This document shows, piece after piece, positions 46,094 to 54,289 of a stretch of 64,000 bases of DNA. The position numbers and the translations under genes are program-made. The notes below the pieces were generated by a model that was given only the letters and a program-made list of their open reading frames with translations, was not told where the DNA came from and searched no databases. The number at the start of each line of letters is the position of its first letter. Within the stretch, counting starts at the first letter, position 1. This DNA is from Paenibacillus_AA sp045062745 (GTDB taxonomy: Bacteria > Bacillota > Bacilli > Paenibacillales > NBRC-103111), in contig NZ_JBJGED010000035.1 in assembly GCF_045062745.1 (NCBI RefSeq), positions 9,903 through 73,902 on the forward strand, read 5' to 3'.

Positions 46094-47818
46094 GTGAAAC
46101 CGACATGGAAAAAATCGTTGACCGCCGCCGTACTGACCGTCTCGCTCGCCCTGACGTCGGCCCCGGCCGTGATCCTGGCGGCGGACGGCACCGCGATCGC
46201 CCTGGAAGGGCGCGGACAATATTCGCTTACCGCTTCCATCAGAGCCGATGTGAAAAGTGTAGTCAGCGAGCTCGTGGGCGAGGAGACGCGAATCGCCGCC
46301 GTCGTCCAGCTCTATAATGGAGGCAGCCGGGTTACCCGGGTACCGGACTACGAGCTGCGGGTCAAGACGGCCGACGGGACCGAGTATACGCTGCGACCGA
46401 GCGTCTCGAACGCGAAGGCGATCCAGCCCCGGGAGAAGGCCGAGCTCAGCTACATGCTGACGCTGGACTACGGCGCGGCTCTGGACTTGACCGAGCTGAG
46501 CTGGGTCGAGGTGGACGAATATGTATACCCGAAGACGGAAACCGCGATTCTGACCGTACCGGTAGCGGGGCTGGCGTGGGGCGGCCCGGAATCGGTGCTC
46601 GCCGATCCGGCCGCGATGAAGCGCTGGGGCGAACCGTTCGCGATCCCAGGCTTAACCAGCGGAATTGTATATACGCCGGTTACGCTCATCCGGGAGAAGA
46701 CGCCGCAAGGTCCGGTGACGGTCGTCACCTTGATCGCGGAGAATCAAGGGACGCGCACCGAGACGGTGCCGGACTTCCGGATCGACGGCAAGTCGGACAG
46801 CCGCGCCTATACCGGCCAGCGGGTGCAGACGAACGTACAATTAAAGCCTGACGAGAAGAAGTACGTCCATTACGGCATCTTAACCGACAACAACGTGACG
46901 CTGAACAGCCTGAATGTCCTGACACCCGAGACGTTCGCGGACATCGAGAACAACAGTCCGGTTGTAGTGAACTATAATGTAGGGCGGCTGAACGTCGCCT
47001 TGCCGCAGCAAGACACCATCGACCTCGCCTCGCTTCCGGCCTACAAGCTTGGGGACCGGGTCGCCTTCGACCCGATGAGTAAGCTGATCGATAAGGAAAC
47101 CGCGATCTCGCTCGTGGACCTGAGCTTGAACGAATCCGATTCCGCCGGCTACAACACGATCGTGGCGAAATTCCTCGTCCGGAACACGGGCGAGCGGCCT
47201 GTGCCGCTGCCGGCCTTCCAGACGGAGCTGACGAACGCGGACGGCTTCCGCTATACGGGCAGCCGTCAGGCGACGACCGTGCAGCAGCTGGAGCCGAAGC
47301 TCAGCTACGTCGTCAATTATGCCTTCGCGGTACCTTCTTCGGAAAAGGGCGAAGATCTGGTCCTGAAGCTGCTCGACAACCAAACCGTGGCCCCGTACAA
47401 CATTCCGATCGGCGGCTTCAAGACGGCGGTCGCCACCGACGAGACGGACGACGACACATTGTTGTTCTATCCTTACACCGTCAAGCTGAATTTGTGGGAT
47501 CTGGCCGCTCAAGGAAGCCCGGCCGGGTACACGTACAAGCTGAAGATGGATCTCGACATCGAGTCGGCCGAGGACGTCGTCAGTGACGCCAGCTCCGCGA
47601 ACATGACCGTCGAGCTGCACGATCCGCGCGGCCGGTTGATCGCCTCCGAGACGCTGCCCTTCACGGGCCGCAACAAGCTCGTCAGCGGAGCGCAGCACCT
47701 CGTGTTCCAGAACCTGCGTACCGACCAATTCGAGTGGCCGCTTACGATCAAGATCTACGAATCGATCCAGACGGCGAACGGCGAAGCGAAGCGGCTCGTG
47801 AAAATATTGAAGCAATAG
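46094..47818 (+). CDS. Secreted protein of unknown function in the RND operon
   Basis: A 574-residue protein with a clear signal peptide (KKSLTAAVLTVSLALTSAP, likely cleavage near VILAADG). The mature part looks beta-rich with repeated patterns such as VVQLYNGGSRVTRVPDYELR, VVTLIAENQGTRTETVPDFR and VAKFLVRNTGERPVPLPAFQ, suggesting three or four related immunoglobulin-like units (about residues 45-140, 185-280, 325-420). No catalytic motif is seen and I do not recognise a family with known function. The GTG at 46094 has GGAGG seven bases upstream; an ATG at 46064 abuts the adaptor stop. It may cap or extend the efflux complex on the outside. Confidence 0.75.
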   Translation: MKPTWKKSLTAAVLTVSLALTSAPAVILAADGTAIALEGRGQYSLTASIRADVKSVVSELVGEETRIAAVVQLYNGGSRVTRVPDYELRVKTADGTEYTLRPSVSNAKAIQPREKAELSYMLTLDYGAALDLTELSWVEVDEYVYPKTETAILTVPVAGLAWGGPESVLADPAAMKRWGEPFAIPGLTSGIVYTPVTLIREKTPQGPVTVVTLIAENQGTRTETVPDFRIDGKSDSRAYTGQRVQTNVQLKPDEKKYVHYGILTDNNVTLNSLNVLTPETFADIENNSPVVVNYNVGRLNVALPQQDTIDLASLPAYKLGDRVAFDPMSKLIDKETAISLVDLSLNESDSAGYNTIVAKFLVRNTGERPVPLPAFQTELTNADGFRYTGSRQATTVQQLEPKLSYVVNYAFAVPSSEKGEDLVLKLLDNQTVAPYNIPIGGFKTAVATDETDDDTLLFYPYTVKLNLWDLAAQGSPAGYTYKLKMDLDIESAEDVVSDASSANMTVELHDPRGRLIASETLPFTGRNKLVSGAQHLVFQNLRTDQFEWPLTIKIYESIQTANGEAKRLVKILKQ

Positions 47819-47842
47819 AATGAAAACAAACAACCGCTCTCG

Positions 47843-47868
47843 AACCCGGTCAGGAATGGCCGGGTTTT
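47843..47868 (+). terminator. Intrinsic terminator of the RND operon
   Basis: AACCCGG (47843-47849) and CCGGGTT (47860-47866) with TTT after. Confidence 0.78.
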
Positions 47869-47893
47869 TCCTTCTACGGCGATTATTTACCGA

Positions 47894-47947
47894 TTGACAG
47901 CGGAATCCCCGTTGTGTAAATTAGGTGTAAATTAAAACGTAAATTAA
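47894..47947 (+). promoter_or_regulatory. nadA promoter region with AT-rich direct repeats
   Basis: TTGACA (47894-47899) and TAAATT (47917-47922) have a 17-base spacer. GTGTAAATTA occurs at 47914-47923 and 47925-47934, and CGTAAATTAA at 47938-47947, so three near-identical boxes cover the -10 and start point: a possible operator for a NAD-synthesis repressor, which is not identified. Confidence 0.55.
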
Positions 47948-48026
47948 AATAAAATCAGGGGATCGATTCAACCATAACTGAATGCGTGAACTTTTTCACG
48001 TATTAAACAGAAGGGAAGCGATTGGG

Positions 48027-48965
48027 ATGGAAGCACTTGCGTTAGAGCGCAAGGCGGAGCAGAACCGCGAGCTGAAGCAGCGCATTGCCGAATTGAAAAA
48101 AGAACGCAATGCCATCATCTTGGCCCACTACTACCAGCGGGACGAGGTGCAGGAGGTCGCGGATTTTCGCGGGGATTCCTTCTTATTGGCGCAAAAGGCG
48201 GCTCAGACCGACGCGGAAGTGATCGTGTTCTGCGGCGTGCACTTCATGGGCGAGAGCGCGAAGATTCTGGCTCCGAACAAGACGGTCATCATCCCGGACG
48301 AGCGCGCCGGTTGTCCGATGGCGGACATGGTCAACGTGGAAGGGCTTCGAGCCTTGAAGCGTCAGCATCCGAACGCCAAAGTCGTGACGTATATCAACTC
48401 CTCGGCGGAGATTAAGGCCGAGACCGACATTTGCTGTACGTCGGCGAATGCGGTGAAGGTGATTCAGTCCGTGGACGCGGAAGAGATTATCTGGGTGCCG
48501 GACAAGAATTTGGGTGACTACGTGTCGAAACACACCGACAAGAAGATGATCATTTGGGAAGGGTACTGCAACACGCACGATATGTTGACGGTCAAGGACG
48601 TCATCGAGATGAAGGCGCAGCATCCGAACGCACAGTTCGTCGTTCACCCGGAATGCCGGCCCGAGGTTGTGGCGCTCGGCGATTTCGTAGGCAGCACGAC
48701 CGCGATTATCAAGTATTGCAAGGAATCCGACTGCCAGGAGTTCATCGTTGGCACGGAAGACGGCACCGGGTACCAGCTGCGGATGGACAGCCCGAACAAG
48801 ACGTTCCATTTTGCGACCAAATTCCTCGTCTGCCCGAACATGAAAGTGAACAATCTGAAAAAAATCGTCCGGTGCATGGAAACGATGCAGCCGCAAATTT
48901 ATGTCCCGCCCCATGTGGCCGACAAAGCCCGATTGTCCTTAGAGCGCATGCTACAAGTCAAGTAG
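48027..48965 (+). CDS. nadA: Quinolinate synthase A
   Basis: NadA condenses iminoaspartate with dihydroxyacetone phosphate to quinolinate using a 4Fe-4S cluster. The 312-residue protein has NAIILAHYYQRDEVQEVADF (about 26-45), VIVFCGVHFMGESAKILAP, the central TDICCTSANAVKV, HPECRPEV and FLVCPNMKVNNL; the cysteines in CGV, PEC and CPN are the cluster ligands. The start at 48027 has AAGGGAAGCG upstream; an upstream in-frame ATG at 47982 lacks a site. It begins a nadABC-coaX cluster. Confidence 0.93.
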   Translation: MEALALERKAEQNRELKQRIAELKKERNAIILAHYYQRDEVQEVADFRGDSFLLAQKAAQTDAEVIVFCGVHFMGESAKILAPNKTVIIPDERAGCPMADMVNVEGLRALKRQHPNAKVVTYINSSAEIKAETDICCTSANAVKVIQSVDAEEIIWVPDKNLGDYVSKHTDKKMIIWEGYCNTHDMLTVKDVIEMKAQHPNAQFVVHPECRPEVVALGDFVGSTTAIIKYCKESDCQEFIVGTEDGTGYQLRMDSPNKTFHFATKFLVCPNMKVNNLKKIVRCMETMQPQIYVPPHVADKARLSLERMLQVK

Positions 48966-48973
48966 CATGCGCT
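48943..48973 (+). promoter_or_regulatory. Perfect hairpin across the nadA stop codon
   Basis: AGCGCATGCTAC (48943-48954) and GTAGCATGCGCT (48962-48973) form a perfect 12-base stem with a 7-base loop; the nadA stop is in the second arm. No T-run follows, so it is more likely an RNA-stability or partial attenuation element than a terminator. Confidence 0.6.
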
Positions 48974-49000
48974 ACTCTCTTGCCCATCGAAGGTGAATGT

Positions 49001-50611
49001 ATGGTTCCGCGTTATTTGGTTGATTTCGATTTGGACAAGCTGCCTCAGGTGAAGACGGATGTCATCGTCATCGGGGCCGGCATAGCGGGTTTGTTCACGG
49101 CCATTCGCGCCAGCGAGACCGGGCAGGTCCTCATGATTACGAAGAAATCGCTGCTCGACAGCAACACGCGGTATGCCCAAGGCGGCATCGCGGCAGTCAT
49201 CTCCGACGAGGACTCTCCGGAGTACCACCGGCAGGACACGCTGATCGCGGGCGCCGGGCTATGCGACAACGACGCGGTCGACGTGCTGGTTCATGAAGGG
49301 CCCGAAGGGGTCAAGGATCTCATTCGCATGGGGACGCAATTCGATCTGGAGAACGGTGTATTCGCCTTGACGAAAGAAGGCGCGCACAGCCAGCGGCGCA
49401 TTCTGCATGCGCAAGGGGACGCGACGGGCGCGGAGATCGTCCGGGCGCTGTCGGAGAAGACGAAGCAGAGCGACCGGATTGAAGTGTGGGACGATCATTA
49501 TGCGATCGACTTGATTACATATGAGAACGAATGCAAGGGCGTTCTGGTGCAGAAGCCGGACGGCGGGCGCGTCTATGCGCAGGCCAAGGCGATCGTGCTG
49601 TGCTCCGGCGGGACCGGCCAATTGTATCGCTACACGACGAACCCGGATATCGCTACGGGAGACGGCGTCGCCATGGCGTACCGCGCAGGAGCGGTCATCC
49701 GCGACATGGAGTTCATCCAATTCCATCCCACTTCCCTCTGCTATCCGGGAGCGCCGCGGTTCCTCATCTCCGAGGCGCTGCGGGGCGAAGGCGCGGTGCT
49801 GCGCAACATCCGGGGCGAGCGGTTCATGGAAAAGGTGCACCCGATGCTGGAGCTCGCTCCGCGGGACGTCGTAGCCAGAGCGATCATTCGGGAAATGGAG
49901 CATACGAAATCGACATTCGTATATATTGATATTACGCACGAATCGCCCGAGATGATCAAGCATCGGTTCCCCAACATCTACGAGTTTTGCCTCACGTACG
50001 GGCTGGATCTGACGTCCGACTGGATCCCGGTCGCGCCGGCCGCCCATTACATGATGGGAGGCATTCGAACCGATCTGAACGGGCAAACTTCCATTAAGCG
50101 GCTCTATGCGTGCGGGGAAGTGTCGTCCACTGGGGTACACGGCGCGAATCGCCTCGCGAGCAACTCGCTGTCCGAGGCGATTGTCTTCGGCCGGCGCATC
50201 ATCGAGCACATCCGAACGCTGACCGAATCCGAGCCGACCCCGGCCATTGCCGAGCACAGCCACCGTCCGGAAGGACCGATGCAAGCGATCGTGGAGAAGC
50301 GTCTGAAGCTGCAAAAGGTGATGGTGCGCTATGTGGGCCTCTTCCGCAATGCCAAAGGGCTCGAGAAAGGGCTCGAGGAGCTGAGGCGCCAAATCTCCGT
50401 CTTCGATTCGTGCCTGTCGAAACGGGAGGAGTTCGAGTTCGCCAATTTGTTGACCTGCGCGCTTCTGACGACCCAGTCGGCGCTCCGGCGGGAGGAGAGC
50501 CGCGGCGGCCATTCCCGCGAAGATTTCCCGCAGACCGATGATACGCATTGGCGGAAGCACAATTTGATAGACCGGAATAACGGGTTTACGGAGGAACGGA
50601 TTCATGACTAA
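49001..50611 (+). CDS. nadB: L-aspartate oxidase
   Basis: NadB oxidises aspartate to iminoaspartate, the NadA substrate. The 536-residue flavoprotein has the FAD motif DVIVIGAGIAGLFTAI (about 19-34), NTRYAQGGIAAVI, and FHPTSL, GVHGANRLASNSLSEAIVFG in the substrate-binding part. The start at 49001 with GAAGGTG upstream was chosen; the longer frame upstream only antagonises nadA sequence. It overlaps nadC by eight bases. Confidence 0.95.
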   Translation: MVPRYLVDFDLDKLPQVKTDVIVIGAGIAGLFTAIRASETGQVLMITKKSLLDSNTRYAQGGIAAVISDEDSPEYHRQDTLIAGAGLCDNDAVDVLVHEGPEGVKDLIRMGTQFDLENGVFALTKEGAHSQRRILHAQGDATGAEIVRALSEKTKQSDRIEVWDDHYAIDLITYENECKGVLVQKPDGGRVYAQAKAIVLCSGGTGQLYRYTTNPDIATGDGVAMAYRAGAVIRDMEFIQFHPTSLCYPGAPRFLISEALRGEGAVLRNIRGERFMEKVHPMLELAPRDVVARAIIREMEHTKSTFVYIDITHESPEMIKHRFPNIYEFCLTYGLDLTSDWIPVAPAAHYMMGGIRTDLNGQTSIKRLYACGEVSSTGVHGANRLASNSLSEAIVFGRRIIEHIRTLTESEPTPAIAEHSHRPEGPMQAIVEKRLKLQKVMVRYVGLFRNAKGLEKGLEELRRQISVFDSCLSKREEFEFANLLTCALLTTQSALRREESRGGHSREDFPQTDDTHWRKHNLIDRNNGFTEERIHD

Positions 50612-51482
50612 AGAAATCATGCTGAATCGGGAACTTTTGTCCCGCAACATACGTCTGTGGTTAGAGGAAGACATCGGCACCGGCGATATCACCACAGCGA
50701 CGACCATACCTTTAGACCGCCGGTCTAAAGGTATTCTTCATGTGAAGGAATCCGGCCTGCTCGCGGGTCTTCCCGTGGCGGCGCTCGTATTCGCGACCGT
50801 CGATCCGGAGCTTGTCTTCGTGCCGGCTGTCGAGGAAGGCAGCTACGTCGAGAAGGGGACTGTCATCGCCGAGGTGAGCGGCAGCACCCGCAGCATCCTA
50901 ATGGGAGAGCGGCTCGCCCTGAACCTGATGCAGAGGCTGTCCGGCATCGCCACGCGCACGAGTCAGTTCGTGCAGGCGCTGGGGGACTTGCCGGTCCGTC
51001 TGGTCGATACGCGCAAGACGACGCCCGGCCATCGGATGCTGGAGAAGTACGCCGTCCGGGTCGGCGGCGGGCACAATCACCGCTTCGGCTTGTATGACGC
51101 GGTCATGATCAAGGACAATCACATCAAGGGCGCCGGGGGCATCGAGCCGGCTGTCCGCTTCGCGCGGGCGGGCATCCCGCACACGATGAAGATCGAGGTC
51201 GAGGTCGAGTCGTTCGACCAGCTGGAAGAAGCGCTGTCCGCCGGGGCGGACATCATTATGCTCGACAACATGGATAACGCCTGTATGACCGAAGCCGTGA
51301 AGCGGATCCGAGCGGCGGCTCCCCATGTGCTGATCGAGGCGTCGGGCTCCGTCACGCTGGAGACGGTGCAGGGCATAGCCCGCACCGGAGTGGACGTCGT
51401 CTCGGTCGGCCGCCTCACGTATTCGGTGCAAGCCCTCGACATCAGCCTGGACCTGGATGCTAAGAAAGGAAGCGGCGCATGA
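50604..51482 (+). CDS. nadC: Nicotinate-nucleotide pyrophosphorylase (quinolinate phosphoribosyltransferase)
   Basis: NadC converts quinolinate and PRPP to nicotinate mononucleotide. The 292-residue protein has WLEEDIGTGDITT (about 14-26), VDTRKTTPGHRMLEKYAVRV and IMIKDNHI-type VMIKDNHIKGAGG, plus IMLDNM and IEASGSVTLETV near the end. It is coupled to nadB by overlap and to coaX by an ATGA overlap. A 29-base palindrome lies in its 5' coding part. Confidence 0.95.
   Translation: MTKEIMLNRELLSRNIRLWLEEDIGTGDITTATTIPLDRRSKGILHVKESGLLAGLPVAALVFATVDPELVFVPAVEEGSYVEKGTVIAEVSGSTRSILMGERLALNLMQRLSGIATRTSQFVQALGDLPVRLVDTRKTTPGHRMLEKYAVRVGGGHNHRFGLYDAVMIKDNHIKGAGGIEPAVRFARAGIPHTMKIEVEVESFDQLEEALSAGADIIMLDNMDNACMTEAVKRIRAAAPHVLIEASGSVTLETVQGIARTGVDVVSVGRLTYSVQALDISLDLDAKKGSGA
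50706..50734. repeat. 29-base perfect palindrome inside nadC
   Basis: ATACCTTTAGACCG (50706-50719) and CGGTCTAAAGGTAT (50721-50734) form a perfect 14-base inverted repeat around one base, about 100 bases after the nadC start, encoding residues PLDRRSKG. Confidence 0.8.
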
Positions 51483-52243
51483 TCCTCGTCATCGATGTGG
51501 GGAATACGAACATGGTCCTCGGCCTCTACGAAGGCAAGACGCTGAAGCATCATTGGAGGCTCGCTACGAATCGGGCGGCTACAGCCGATGAATACGGCAT
51601 GATGATCTACAATCTGTTCCAATACGCCGGCATTCGGTTCCAGGATGTCGACGGCGTTATGATCTCGTCTGTCGTGCCTCCGCTCATCTACATCCTGGAG
51701 AAGATGTGCGCGCAGTATCTGCAGCGGAAGGCGCTGTTCGTCGGGCCGGGGATCAAGACCGGCCTGAACATCCGGTATGAGAATCCCCGCGAGGTGGGGG
51801 CGGATCGCATCGTGAATGCGGTGGCGGCGATCGAGCTGTACGGCCCGCCGCTCATCGTGGTCGACTTCGGGACGGCGACGACGTTCTGCTACATCGACGA
51901 GAAGGCGCAATACATCGGGGGCGCGATCGCCCCGGGCATCAGCATCTCGACGGAGGCGCTGTATCAGCGGGCGGCCAAACTGCCGCGCATCGAGCTGGTC
52001 AAGCCCAAGAGCATTGTCGGCCGGACGACCGTGACCTCGATGCAAGCCGGCATCATCTACGGCTTCGCCGGGCAGGTCGACGGCATCGTGCAGCGTATAG
52101 AAGAAGAAAATCGGACGAAAGCTACCGTCGTGGCGACGGGAGGCTTGGCGGAGCTGATCTCCGGGGAGTCCCGCACGATTCAGATCGTGAATCCGCTCTT
52201 GACCTTGCAAGGGCTGCAGCTCATCTATGAACGCAATCAGTAA
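51479..52243 (+). CDS. coaX: Type III pantothenate kinase
   Basis: CoaX phosphorylates pantothenate in the first step of CoA synthesis and, unlike type I and II enzymes, is not feedback inhibited. The 254-residue protein has the ASKHA phosphate motif LVIDVGNTNMVLGLYEG (residues 3-19), GADRIVNAVAA and VVDFGTATTFCYIDEK, and GGAIAPGISIS. It overlaps nadC by four bases, tying CoA and NAD synthesis in one transcript. In B. subtilis coaX follows ftsH directly. Confidence 0.95.
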   Translation: MILVIDVGNTNMVLGLYEGKTLKHHWRLATNRAATADEYGMMIYNLFQYAGIRFQDVDGVMISSVVPPLIYILEKMCAQYLQRKALFVGPGIKTGLNIRYENPREVGADRIVNAVAAIELYGPPLIVVDFGTATTFCYIDEKAQYIGGAIAPGISISTEALYQRAAKLPRIELVKPKSIVGRTTVTSMQAGIIYGFAGQVDGIVQRIEEENRTKATVVATGGLAELISGESRTIQIVNPLLTLQGLQLIYERNQ

Positions 52244-52279
52244 CGGTCCGGCCCTGAGGAAGACAGGAGGAAAGACGAA

Positions 52280-53155
52280 ATGCAACAAGACTACTTAATC
52301 CGCGCCACTGCCCTGAACGGCAAGGTTCGGGCGTTCGCGGCGAATATTACGGGCATCCTGGAGGAACTCCGGGCCCGGCACAAGACCTCACCGGTCGCCA
52401 CAGCGGCGCTGGGACGGACGCTGGCGGCAGCGGCGATGATGGGCGCCATGCTGAAGGGCGAGGAGAAGCTGACGATTCAAGTGAAGGGGAACGGTCCGAT
52501 CGGGCAAATCGTCGTCGAGGCTAACGCGGACGGCGACCTGAGAGGCTACGTCGACGATCCGAGCGTCGAGCTGCCGCTGAACGGCAAGGGCAAGCTAGAT
52601 GTGGCCGGCGCGGTTGGGACCGAAGGGTTTATTTATATCATTAAAGATTTGGGTCTTCGCGAGCCGTATCGGGGCAGCACTCCGATCGTGTCGGGGGAGC
52701 TGGGAGAAGATTTTACGTACTATTTCGCCAAATCCGAGCAGACTCCCTCAGCCGTCGCCCTTGGTGTGTTAGTGGATACGGACCGAACGGTTCGCACTTC
52801 CGGCGGGTTCATCATTCAATTGATGCCCGGCCTTGCCGAGGAGGAGATTGCCGAGCTCGAGGCGCGTCTATCTGGGCTGCCGCCGATTACGACGATGCTG
52901 GATCAGGGATTGTCGCTCGAAGCGATTTTGAACGAAGTGCTGGAAGACGTGCAAGTGAAGGAACGGATGGACCTGCAGTTCCGCTGCAAATGCTCGCAGG
53001 AGCGGGTCGAGCAGACCCTGATCAGTTTGGGCCGGGATGAGCTGGAGGACATGATCGCGCGGAACGAGCCCGCCGAAGTCGTTTGCCATTTTTGCAACGA
53101 GACCTACCGCTTCGATACGGAGCACCTGCAAGCTTTATTAGAGAGAGCCCTGTAG
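52280..53155 (+). CDS. hslO: Redox-regulated chaperone Hsp33
   Basis: Hsp33 is a holdase switched on by oxidation and unfolding. The 291-residue protein has the N-terminal core (TSPVATAALGRTLAAAAMMG, MLKGEEKLTIQVKGNGPIG) and the C-terminal zinc switch with FRCKCSQERVEQ (CxC) and VVCHFCNETY (CxxC). GGAGGAAAG precedes the ATG. It sits between coaX and the foldase gene, as in B. subtilis. Confidence 0.96.
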   Translation: MQQDYLIRATALNGKVRAFAANITGILEELRARHKTSPVATAALGRTLAAAAMMGAMLKGEEKLTIQVKGNGPIGQIVVEANADGDLRGYVDDPSVELPLNGKGKLDVAGAVGTEGFIYIIKDLGLREPYRGSTPIVSGELGEDFTYYFAKSEQTPSAVALGVLVDTDRTVRTSGGFIIQLMPGLAEEEIAELEARLSGLPPITTMLDQGLSLEAILNEVLEDVQVKERMDLQFRCKCSQERVEQTLISLGRDELEDMIARNEPAEVVCHFCNETYRFDTEHLQALLERAL

Positions 53156-53236
53156 CACACAAGAGAGAGTCAGGGGCGGGGCGTCTGGCAGACGGGGCGT
53201 CCGGTATATTACGGGTAGATCAGAGGAGAAATCACG

Positions 53237-54190
53237 ATGAGGAGCATGAAGCTGCTATGGGGCATAATCGGCCTGCTCATGGCCTGCGTGTTGGTCTTAA
53301 CGATGCTGCTGACCCATGCCGTGCGTACGAAGCCGGGCGCTCCGCTGCCGTCGGTGCCTCCCGACTCCGCTATGGCGGTCCCCCCCAATGAGCCGGTCGC
53401 GGTAGTCGGGGGCAAGTCCATCCCTTATGGGGAGCTTATGAATCGACTGACGGAGAAGTACGGGGCCGAGCTGCTAAGCCAAATGATCGATCGGGAGGCG
53501 ATTCGCCAGGAAGCCGAAGCATTGCAAGTTACCGTGAGCCGGGGGGAAATGGATGCGGAATTAACGAGAATGCAGCAGGGGTATGAGAGCGAGGAGCAGT
53601 TTTACAACTCGATGAAGGAACAGCTGGGGCTCAGCAAATCGGAGCTGAATGAGGATGTGTATTACAAGCTGTTGCTGGAACGTCTCGCCACTCGGAACGT
53701 AACCGTCACCGACGCCGAGGTGCAGGCGTACATCAAGGAGCATCCGGAAGAGTTCAAGAGCTTCGTGCAGTACCACTTGCTTAAGGCGGAGCTGAAGACG
53801 AAGGAAGAAGCGAATCAGTTCATTGCGGATTTGACCAAAGGGTTCGATTTCGGCGTTCTGGCGAAGGAGCGCTCCGTGGATGCGGCGACGGCCAAGGCCG
53901 GCGGCGATCTCGGCTTCGTCGAGGAGAACGACCCGTTTATTCCTCCGTTCCTGATCCAGGCGGCCCGCACGCTGAAAATCAACGAAGTCAGTAAACCCGT
54001 TCCGGTGAAGAACGGCTATGCCGTGATCCAGCTGCTCGCGAAGCGGGAGACGAACAAGACGATCGATGAGACGGTGAAAGCCAACATTCGGCGGGAGCTG
54101 GCGCTGCAAAAGGCGGTGCCCTTGAACGAGCTGGTGAAACAGATTCGTGAACGCCATAAGGCAACGGTAAAAATGCCCAATTTTCAATAA
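53237..54190 (+). CDS. yacD: Membrane-anchored peptidyl-prolyl isomerase (YacD/PrsA type)
   Basis: A 317-residue protein with an N-terminal membrane anchor (LLWGIIGLLMACVLVLTMLL), a SurA-like helical region with KLLLERLATRNVTVTDAEVQ, and a parvulin domain (VQYHLLKAELKTKEEANQFI, GFDFGVLAKERSVDAATAKA, GGDLGFVEEND). A cysteine lies in the hydrophobic segment but without a proper lipobox, so it is probably a transmembrane protein rather than a lipoprotein. It matches B. subtilis yacD between hslO and cysK. Confidence 0.87.
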   Translation: MRSMKLLWGIIGLLMACVLVLTMLLTHAVRTKPGAPLPSVPPDSAMAVPPNEPVAVVGGKSIPYGELMNRLTEKYGAELLSQMIDREAIRQEAEALQVTVSRGEMDAELTRMQQGYESEEQFYNSMKEQLGLSKSELNEDVYYKLLLERLATRNVTVTDAEVQAYIKEHPEEFKSFVQYHLLKAELKTKEEANQFIADLTKGFDFGVLAKERSVDAATAKAGGDLGFVEENDPFIPPFLIQAARTLKINEVSKPVPVKNGYAVIQLLAKRETNKTIDETVKANIRRELALQKAVPLNELVKQIRERHKATVKMPNFQ

Positions 54191-54197
54191 AATCTTG

Positions 54198-54226
54198 TTG
54201 ACATTCGGTAGGGCCGTTGATAAGAT
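54198..54226 (+). promoter_or_regulatory. Sigma-A promoter of cysK
   Basis: TTGACA (54198-54203) and TAAGAT (54221-54226) have a 17-base spacer. A CymR site was looked for in the leader (54227-54289) but none is convincing. Confidence 0.75.
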
Positions 54227-54289
54227 GGGAGTAATAAAACCGACTTTTTTACTCGGAATAATGAATCGCACTTTGGGAGGGTACTATCG

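Noticed and set aside
48554..49000. N-terminal extension of NadB
   Set aside because: This stretch is the nadA coding sequence in another frame; NadB begins at 49001 with GAAGGTG upstream.
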